DNA of 12,236 nt from Bacteroidales bacterium. Lineage in GTDB: Bacteria > Bacteroidota > Bacteroidia > Bacteroidales > WCHB1-69. Where the stretch lies: contig JAAYRN010000014.1 in assembly GCA_012518765.1 (NCBI GenBank), forward strand, positions 1 to 12,236, written 5' to 3'. Below are positions 7,247 to 12,236 of the stretch, in pieces (the first letter of the stretch is position 1; each line of letters starts with the position of its first letter). The position numbers were made by a program, and so were the translations under genes. Under the pieces are notes generated by a model. It was not told the DNA's origin, did not search any database, and saw only the letters and a list, made by a program, of their open reading frames with translations.

Positions 7247-8081
7247 TTTTGAGGAATATATAAAAAAACATTTTTTAGAACCAATACGTACAGAAAAAGA
7301 AATCGAACATGCGATTGAAGTTATTCAATCTGAAACGGATAATTATATCAAAAAACACAAATTAAGATCATTAGTTTTAGGCATTTCTGGTGGAATTGAT
7401 AGTGCATTTGCTGCTGCTTTGCTAAAACCTGTATGCGAACAAAACAACATATCCCTTATCGGAAGATCCATCACCATAGAAACAAATACATCCGATGAAA
7501 TAAATCGTTCTATTTTGGTTGGAAAAAATTTTTGTCATAATTTCGAACACCTTGACTTTACAGAAATATACAGATTGACAAAAACTAACCTGTACCCTAC
7601 CAACCAAAGCGCACTATCTAAATTTCGTATGGGGAATTGTAAAGCTCGATTGAGAATGATAACTCTCTACGATTTAGCACAACAACACGCAGGTATAGTC
7701 ATTTCTACTGATAATTTCACCGAATATTTGACTGGTTTTTGGACATTACATGGCGATGTAGGCGATTTTGCCCCTTTTATACATTTATGGAAAAGTGAAG
7801 TTTACTTCGCTTCTTCAGTTTTATCGAAAAAATTGGATATTGATTCCAAAAAAGCACTATCCTTATGTATATACGCCAAGCCTACCGATGGTTTAGGAAT
7901 ATCAGACTCCGACTTCGATCAACTAAATGTAAGCTCATACCAAGAAGCAGACAAACTATTTATTAAATACTTCAAAGGAGATAAATCATTAGAAAATCAT
8001 ACACTTATAAAAAGATTTCACTCCTCTTCTTACAAAAGAAACAATCCTATTATTATAAACAGAAACATACTAACATCATAA
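7239..8081 (+). CDS. nadE: NH3-dependent NAD+ synthetase
   Basis: NadE adenylates nicotinic acid adenine dinucleotide and amidates it to NAD+. This is the short ammonia-using form (280 aa); there is no N-terminal glutaminase domain, so ammonia must come from solution or a partner. The PP-loop SGGIDSA is at 50-56. GNCKARLRMITLYDLA (132-147), STDNFTEYLTGFWTLHGD (156-173), WKSEVY (184-189) and KPTDGLG (214-220) follow in the normal order, as does the C-terminal HSSSYKRN..II.NR segment (261-275). The usual GD-GGAD loop reads HGDVGDFAPF, a modest variation. Its ATG lies inside the end of the DoxX-like gene (8-nt overlap), so translation is probably coupled. Confidence 0.93.
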   Translation: MSDFEEYIKKHFLEPIRTEKEIEHAIEVIQSETDNYIKKHKLRSLVLGISGGIDSAFAAALLKPVCEQNNISLIGRSITIETNTSDEINRSILVGKNFCHNFEHLDFTEIYRLTKTNLYPTNQSALSKFRMGNCKARLRMITLYDLAQQHAGIVISTDNFTEYLTGFWTLHGDVGDFAPFIHLWKSEVYFASSVLSKKLDIDSKKALSLCIYAKPTDGLGISDSDFDQLNVSSYQEADKLFIKYFKGDKSLENHTLIKRFHSSSYKRNNPIIINRNILTS

Positions 8082-8178
8082 ATTATTAAATTACATATAT
8101 TACTGATAATCAATAAAAATCATATTATTTAAAATTTAAAACCATTACATATAACAATATAACAGACTAAAAAACAAA

Positions 8179-8221
8179 CCTTTATGCTTTTATGCTTTTT
8201 TTGCAAAAGCTCAAATAAAGG
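8179..8221. repeat. Imperfect inverted repeat / hairpin upstream of porP
   Basis: The outer arms CCTTTAT (8179-8185) and ATAAAGG (8215-8221) pair perfectly. The inner arms GCTTTT (8194-8199) and AAAAGC (8205-8210) pair around a TTTGC loop, with an unpaired stretch between the two stems. The left side also holds a direct repeat (TTTATGC, then TTTTATGC). On the plus strand no T-run follows, so it is not a standard terminator for nadE. On the minus strand it is followed by a T-rich run, but no minus-strand gene ends there. Confidence 0.4.
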
Positions 8222-8264
8222 GGAATGCGTATAGCAAATGCTTTTATAATAAGGTATTATTTTG

Positions 8265-8272
8265 TACTTTTG
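8265..8272 (+). promoter_or_regulatory. Candidate -7 box for the T9SS operon
   Basis: TACTTTTG matches TAnnTTTG. A near -33 match (TTTT, 8242-8245) lies 19 nt upstream. Transcription from here would give a leader of roughly 120 nt before porP, containing the 28-codon upstream ORF. The hairpin at 8179-8221 is just upstream. Confidence 0.45.
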
Positions 8273-8314
8273 CTTTTTAATTGTATAAAAGTGATTTTAT
8301 AAATTGAGAGAAAA

Positions 8315-8401
8315 ATGAAACTTTTTATATCGAATCAGAGTATAAGAATAGAAAGTTACGAAAAAACACAAATAATGACAAAAGAAAATAAAAGAATATG
8401 A
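8315..8401 (+). CDS. Possible 28-aa upstream ORF overlapping the porP start
   Basis: An ATG at 8315 opens a 28-codon frame whose TGA (8399-8401) overlaps the porP ATG (8398-8400) in the classic ATGA arrangement. An in-frame ATG at 8375 would give only 8 residues. The peptide is Lys/Ile/Glu-rich (it starts MKLFISNQSIR) with no recognisable domain or signal. The arrangement would allow translational coupling to porP. Short open frames are common in AT-rich leaders, and the peptide has no known homologue that I can name. Confidence 0.3.
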   Translation: MKLFISNQSIRIESYEKTQIMTKENKRI

Positions 8402-9417
8402 AAAAAGGATACATCTACATATTATTTTTGTTTGTGTTTCTCGTAGAGAAAACAAATGCACAACAAGATCCACAATTTACACATTACATGTATAGCGATT
8501 TCTTGTTTAATCCAGGTGTTGCAGGTAGCGGAGGTATCTGTGCTACAGGTCTTTTTAGACAACAATGGGCTGGATTTCAAGACTCGTGGACTGATTTGGA
8601 GACAGGAAAAACAGAAAAGTATTCCACTGCTCCACAAGAAGTTCTTATCACTATGCATGCCCCCGTTAAAATATTACACGGAGGATTGGGAGTAGTTTTA
8701 TACCAAGACAAATATGGCTACCAAAACGACATTGCAGCTAAGTTAGCATACTCGTTCAAATTTAATATAAGCGGAGGCTCCTTAGGTATAGGACTTGCTG
8801 GCGATTTTTTAAGTAGAACCGTCGAAGGAAGCAGGTATCGTCCCATTGAAGGAGGAGACCCAATTGTCGCCACATCAGACATTTCAGACTTTTATGTAGA
8901 CTTATCTTTCGGTGCTTACTATTTAAATCCAGACAAATGGTATGCCGGTATTAGTGGAACTCACCTACTTACGGGAAAAGGGAAAAACACAAATCAATCT
9001 ACTACTCGTCATTTTTATTTTTACGGAGGATATAGCTTTGCACTGCCTTTCAACCCTAACTGGACTATGAAACCCAGTGCTTTAATCAAAACTGATTTTA
9101 CAAAGGCACAATACGATTTAACGATTATAGCCGAATGGCAAAATATAGTTTGGGGCGGAATTAGCTGGCGTATAGATAATGATGCGATAGCTCTATTGGT
9201 TGGAGCTAAACCTTTTGCCAACATGTCGACCCCTATTAGAGGATTGGAAATAGGAGTTTCTTACGACGTAACTACTTCTTTATTAGGATATAATTACAGC
9301 CGTAGTTTTGGAGGACCTGAAATAATGCTAAAATATTGTTTTACCATTATACCTCCGACTTCAGTTTATGGATATAAAAACACACGTTTATTAGGAAATA
9401 AACCCACTGAATATTAG
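8398..9417 (+). CDS. porP: Type IX secretion system membrane protein, PorP/SprF family
   Basis: PorP/SprF proteins are predicted outer-membrane beta-barrels of the type IX secretion system. The 339-aa product starts with a signal peptide (hydrophobic 4-16) with probable cleavage after ..KTNA (21). The mature N-terminus QQDPQFTHYMYSDFLFNPG (22-40) is the family signature (QDPqfThYm.n....NPA). The rest is rich in alternating aromatic and hydrophobic strands with Gly and Asn turns (for example YAGISGTHLL, FYFYGGYSF), as expected for a barrel. Position immediately before gldK-gldL-gldM confirms this as the porP of the core T9SS operon rather than one of the many sprF-like paralogues found with adhesins. 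The gap to the gldK ATG is 68 nt. Confidence 0.93.
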   Translation: MKKGYIYILFLFVFLVEKTNAQQDPQFTHYMYSDFLFNPGVAGSGGICATGLFRQQWAGFQDSWTDLETGKTEKYSTAPQEVLITMHAPVKILHGGLGVVLYQDKYGYQNDIAAKLAYSFKFNISGGSLGIGLAGDFLSRTVEGSRYRPIEGGDPIVATSDISDFYVDLSFGAYYLNPDKWYAGISGTHLLTGKGKNTNQSTTRHFYFYGGYSFALPFNPNWTMKPSALIKTDFTKAQYDLTIIAEWQNIVWGGISWRIDNDAIALLVGAKPFANMSTPIRGLEIGVSYDVTTSLLGYNYSRSFGGPEIMLKYCFTIIPPTSVYGYKNTRLLGNKPTEY

Positions 9418-9485
9418 ATTATAGATAATAAAAACATATAATAAAATTGAAAAATAATAGTTATTCATATATAAACATCAAGAGT

Positions 9486-10934
9486 ATGAAGAATCTAATC
9501 TTAACATTAGGAGTTTTTGGTCTCATCGTAGTATTAGCTGGATGTAGCAATTCAGGAAACGGTCAGCTTGTAGGAGCTAAAAACAGACCCAACTACCAAG
9601 AAGAAGTTCCATTTGGAATGAAACACATACCACAAGGACACTATGTAATGGGAACGGGAGCAGAAGACCCCACCTACTCTATGACCTATAGTGCCAAAAA
9701 CGTAACTGTTGAATCTTTTTGGATGGACGAAACAGAAATCACAAACAACGAATATCGTCAATTTGTTGAATGGGTAGTTGACTCTATCATTCACGTTCAA
9801 TTAGGTGAAACTTTAGATGAAGAAGACAACGATCATTATTTAAAATACACCAGACGAACAGCCGACGAAGATCACGATCCAGGTGAAGTTATAGTACCTA
9901 AACATATTAATTGGGATACTAAAATAAACTGGGATTCAAAAGATGAGGATTATCGTACAGCGCTTTCCTATCTTTTAATAGACCCCAGTGCAGGAAATGA
10001 AAGATACTACCATTACAAAATGAGAGACCTTGATATTAAAAAAATCGTATTTGAATATTGGTGGTACGATATGAGAGCATTCAGAGATGATGATGTACAA
10101 GGAGCTGCATTTAAAGAGTTTGATAACGTTGACCCTCAAACCAAAGATATGGGAATGTTTTCTAACAGACCCACAGCATATAATCAAGGTGCGAAACCTT
10201 TCTTGCGTCATGAGGCTATCAATATTTATCCAGACACGCTGTGTTGGATCCACGACTTTGTATATTCTTACAACGAACCTCAAGCTAAGAGCTATTTTTG
10301 GCATCCTGTATACGACCACTATCCTGTAGTTGGCGTTAGCTGGAAACAAGCAAGAGCTTTTTGTGCATGGCGTACACACATAAGAAATAACTATTTAATA
10401 ACTCAAGAATGGGCTTACGAAAATGAGTTTCGTTTACCTAACGAAGCCGAATGGGAATGGGCAGCAAGAGGTTATTTAATGTTGAGTCCCTATCCTTGGG
10501 GAGGTCCTTATACTCAAAACAAGGAAGGATGTTTCTTAGGCAACTTCAAACCCAACAGAGGTAACTATACAGCAGACGGAGGTTTTTACACTGTTGTAGT
10601 TGCACACTATCACCCTAACGATTGGGGTTTATACGATATGGCTGGCAACGTTTCAGAATGGTGTGAAGATGCCTATAACGATGCTGCACATAACTTTGCA
10701 CACGATTTAAACATGCAGTATACTTACTACGCAAAAGATAACGATCCTCCCGTTTTGAAACGAAAAGTAATTCGTGGCGGTTCGTGGAAAGATATTAGCT
10801 ATTACTTAAACAATGCCTCCAGAACATACGCATACCAAGATACAGGTAAGTCGTACATAGGTTTCAGATGTGTACAAACGTACTTGGGAAGAGTATATGG
10901 AGACAATTTAGCTACCTCATCAAACGTATACTAA
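9486..10934 (+). CDS. gldK: T9SS ring lipoprotein GldK/PorK
   Basis: GldK (PorK) is a lipoprotein that forms the large periplasmic ring of the T9SS together with GldN/PorN. I place the start at the ATG at 9486, giving 482 aa. A longer frame opening with TTG at 9447 adds 13 residues that would precede the signal peptide. From the ATG there is a clean lipoprotein signal, MKNLILTLGVFGLIVVLAGC, with the lipobox LAGC and acylated Cys20. The body is an FGE-sulfatase-like domain: FGMKHIPQGHYVMGTG (43-58), MDETEITNNEYRQFV (80-94), VVGVSWKQARAFCAW (281-295), RLPNEAEWEWAAR (316-328), MAGNVSEW (385-392), IRGGSW (429-434) and IGFRCV (458-463). The two cysteines used by formylglycine-generating enzymes after RGGS are absent (RGGSWKDISYY), as expected for a structural, non-catalytic member. 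An insertion of about 170 residues (105-275) interrupts the domain. Confidence 0.95.
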   Translation: MKNLILTLGVFGLIVVLAGCSNSGNGQLVGAKNRPNYQEEVPFGMKHIPQGHYVMGTGAEDPTYSMTYSAKNVTVESFWMDETEITNNEYRQFVEWVVDSIIHVQLGETLDEEDNDHYLKYTRRTADEDHDPGEVIVPKHINWDTKINWDSKDEDYRTALSYLLIDPSAGNERYYHYKMRDLDIKKIVFEYWWYDMRAFRDDDVQGAAFKEFDNVDPQTKDMGMFSNRPTAYNQGAKPFLRHEAINIYPDTLCWIHDFVYSYNEPQAKSYFWHPVYDHYPVVGVSWKQARAFCAWRTHIRNNYLITQEWAYENEFRLPNEAEWEWAARGYLMLSPYPWGGPYTQNKEGCFLGNFKPNRGNYTADGGFYTVVVAHYHPNDWGLYDMAGNVSEWCEDAYNDAAHNFAHDLNMQYTYYAKDNDPPVLKRKVIRGGSWKDISYYLNNASRTYAYQDTGKSYIGFRCVQTYLGRVYGDNLATSSNVY

Positions 10935-10993
10935 AAAATAAGTAATAATATATAACAATTAATATTAATAATAACAATTAAAAAATTAAATTT

Positions 10994-11890
10994 ATGGGAT
11001 TTAATGAATTCGTAAGGAGCAAACCTTACAAAAATGCTATGTCAAAATTGTATGGACTTGGTGCCGCTGTTGTAATTGCTGGTGCGTTGTTTAAAATTTT
11101 ACACTTGCCCGGTGCTAACTTAATGCTAATGCTTGGAATGGGTACCGAGGTATTAATTTTTGCTGCATCTGCTTTCGAACCCTTGCACGTTGAGTATAAC
11201 TGGGCTTTGGTTTATCCCGAATTAGCTATAGGTTTAGATGAAGATACTCCTAAAAAAGAGAAAAGTAAGAAAAAACTTCAAGGTACGGTTACTCAGCAAT
11301 TAGACAATGCTCTTCAAGAAGCTAAAATTGGACCTGAATTGTTAGATAGTTTAGCCGTTGGTATGAAAAACTTAGGCGAAAACGCCAAGCAACTTTCAGG
11401 AATGTCTGATGCGGTAGGTGCTACAGACGGATTTATAACTAACGTAACTAAAGCTTCTGAGTCAGTCAGAAACTTGGGAGTAACCTATGACAAAACAAGT
11501 GAGTCATTAGAAACTTCTTTGAATAAGTCTCAAAACTATTTCAATAACATGGAAAAAGCGACCAGTGCTGTTGGAAGTTTAGCCAATGTATACGAAGAAA
11601 CGATTAGAAATATGACAGCAAGCTCTAATTACAACGACGAAGTTTCAAGATTATCAAAAAATCTATCAGCCATTAACGCTGCTTATGAACTTCAGTTACA
11701 AAGCACAAACGAAACATTAAATATTTCTAAAGCATTAGATGATCACTTACAAAAATTAACTACAAACTTAGAAGAATCAACCAACAACGTTTTAAGCTAT
11801 AAAGAGCAAGTAGATATGCTTTCTAAAAATGTAAGTAAGTTGAATGACATTTATGGCAACATGTTGGCTGCTATGAGCAACAGAATGTAG
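10994..11890 (+). CDS. gldL: T9SS / gliding motor protein GldL (PorL)
   Basis: GldL is the cytoplasmic-membrane stator-like ring of the T9SS motor, paired with GldM. The 298-aa protein has two membrane helices near the N-terminus, at about 17-37 and 42-60. Polar residues lie in or next to them: Lys34, His37 (FKILHLPG), Glu52 (GMGTEVLIF) and Glu62 (AFEPLHVEYNW). Residues of this type in GldL homologues are implicated in proton flow; my mapping onto them is approximate. The remaining 220 residues are cytoplasmic and mostly coiled coil. They contain four loosely repeated units with an L..(N/T).Y pattern (around 155-160, 195-200, 227-232 and 282-287), typical of the family C-terminus. It follows gldK by 59 nt and precedes gldM by 65 nt. 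Residues 246-261 are encoded by DNA repeated exactly at the window end. Confidence 0.95.
   Translation: MGFNEFVRSKPYKNAMSKLYGLGAAVVIAGALFKILHLPGANLMLMLGMGTEVLIFAASAFEPLHVEYNWALVYPELAIGLDEDTPKKEKSKKKLQGTVTQQLDNALQEAKIGPELLDSLAVGMKNLGENAKQLSGMSDAVGATDGFITNVTKASESVRNLGVTYDKTSESLETSLNKSQNYFNNMEKATSAVGSLANVYEETIRNMTASSNYNDEVSRLSKNLSAINAAYELQLQSTNETLNISKALDDHLQKLTTNLEESTNNVLSYKEQVDMLSKNVSKLNDIYGNMLAAMSNRM
11729..11775 (+). repeat. 47-nt direct repeat, copy 1 (inside gldL)
   Basis: This stretch is identical over 47 nt to 12190-12236. It encodes KALDDHLQKLTTNLEE, which fits the surrounding GldL coiled coil, so this copy looks native. Confidence 0.95.
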
Positions 11891-11955
11891 TTCGTTAAAT
11901 AAAGTAAGTATAATTTAAATTATTAAGTATATAAATATAAAATAACAATATATAT

Positions 11956-12236
11956 ATGGCTGCAAAAAATTGTCCGGAAACTCCCCGGCAAAAAATGATT
12001 GCGATGTTGTACTTGGTACTTACCGCTATGTTGGCGCTAAATGTATCTAAAGATATTTTAGATGCCTTTATAGTAGTAAATGATACCATGGAGCAAACAA
12101 ATGTAAACTTTACCAACAAGATAGATAATAGCTACTTTATGTTCCAAGCTGCCGCTGAAAAACAAGATAAGGTAGTACCATTCTATGAAAAAGCATTAGA
12201 TGATCACTTACAAAAATTAACTACAAACTTAGAAGA
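11956..12236 (+). CDS. gldM: T9SS motor protein GldM/PorM, N-terminal fragment
   Basis: GldM spans the inner membrane once and extends through the periplasm to the GldK/GldN ring. Ninety-three codons are visible before the window ends; the full protein is about 500 aa. The N-terminus MAAKNCPETPRQKMIAMLYL, followed by VLTAMLALNVSKDILDAF, is the highly conserved GldM start, with one membrane helix at about 14-32. The periplasmic part begins normally (VVNDTMEQTN...), but from residue 79 onwards the DNA is an exact copy of gldL codons. The residues KALDDHLQKLTTNLE do not resemble the helical start I would expect in GldM. The first 78 residues are therefore secure, and the last 15 are suspect. Confidence 0.9.
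   Translation, partial: MAAKNCPETPRQKMIAMLYLVLTAMLALNVSKDILDAFIVVNDTMEQTNVNFTNKIDNSYFMFQAAAEKQDKVVPFYEKALDDHLQKLTTNLE
12190..12236 (+). repeat. 47-nt direct repeat, copy 2 (window end, inside gldM)
   Basis: The last 47 bases are identical to 11729-11775 in gldL and in the same reading frame. Because the window ends here, the match may be longer. It probably reflects a chimeric or misassembled end rather than real gldM sequence. Confidence 0.95.

Larger units (their letters stand above)
8082..8397. other. Intergenic region between nadE and porP
   Basis: This 316-nt spacer is very AT-rich. The first 90 nt (8082-8175) show no gene or clear signal. After that come a hairpin (8179-8221), a TAnnTTTG box (8265-8272), a roughly 120-nt leader, and a 28-codon ORF (8315-8401) that ends in the porP start codon. 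I see no tRNA or recognisable riboswitch. Confidence 0.7.

Noticed and set aside
8082..8175. Small RNA or tRNA in the nadE-porP spacer
   Set aside because: The sequence is almost entirely A/T, with no cloverleaf, no strong stem and no promoter box.
9975..10379. 134-codon minus-strand open frame inside gldK
   Set aside because: It lies wholly antisense to a well-supported conserved gene, has no recognisable domain, and its low-complexity Cys/Val/Ile/Ser make-up is typical of antisense translation of AT-rich coding DNA.
9486..10934. GldK as a formylglycine-generating enzyme
   Set aside because: The fold is shared, but both active-site cysteines after RGGS are missing and the lipoprotein signal and T9SS context identify a structural ring protein.
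11895..12119. 74-codon minus-strand frame at the gldL-gldM junction
   Set aside because: It is antisense to the strongly conserved GldM N-terminus and ends in intergenic AT-rich DNA.

Overview
This AT-rich window looks like chromosomal DNA from a member of the Bacteroidota. Four things point there: an LpxC-FabZ fusion enzyme, type IX secretion (T9SS) genes in the order porP-gldK-gldL-gldM, the lineage-restricted DUF4293 and DoxX/'BT_3928'-type proteins, and Bacteroidota -7 promoter boxes (TAnnTTTG) ahead of most transcription units. I cannot name a genus. There are no tRNA or rRNA genes, insertion sequences, CRISPR arrays or phage genes.

Layout. (1) 1-773, minus strand: the N-terminal two thirds of a YqhD-like iron-dependent alcohol dehydrogenase, cut by the left edge. 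(2) 774-1070: an AT-rich divergent promoter region with a 14-bp perfect palindrome. (3) 1071-2692: lpxC-fabZ followed by a 71-aa ribbon-helix-helix-like protein that ends in a possible sliding-clamp-binding peptide. (4) 2718-5246: a promoter, a DUF4293 membrane protein and uvrB, probably one operon. (5) 5286-8081: the best promoter match in the window, then a tandem-duplicated DUF1599 (Nmad1) protein, a DoxX/MauE-like membrane protein with a thioredoxin-like C-terminal domain, and an NH3-type nadE that overlaps it by 8 nt. (6) 8082-8397: a 316-nt intergenic region with a hairpin, a promoter and a short upstream ORF whose stop overlaps the porP start codon. (7) 8398 to the end: porP, gldK, gldL and the first 93 codons of gldM.

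How the genes work together. The right third encodes part of the T9SS, which exports proteins across the outer membrane and, in some members of the phylum, drives gliding. PorP/SprF is an outer-membrane-associated component, GldK a lipoprotein that forms the periplasmic ring with GldN, and GldL and GldM the proton-driven inner-membrane motor. The rest is mostly housekeeping: lipid A and fatty-acid synthesis, nucleotide excision repair, NAD synthesis and aldehyde reduction.

The observation most in need of checking is at the right edge. The last 47 bases are identical to, and in the same reading frame as, a stretch inside gldL 461 bp upstream. They replace what should be the start of the GldM periplasmic domain, which most likely marks a chimeric sequence end. 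Other points of interest are the RHH/clamp-peptide protein, the upstream ORF at porP and the duplicated Nmad1 protein. I do not see a convincing undescribed multi-gene system here.
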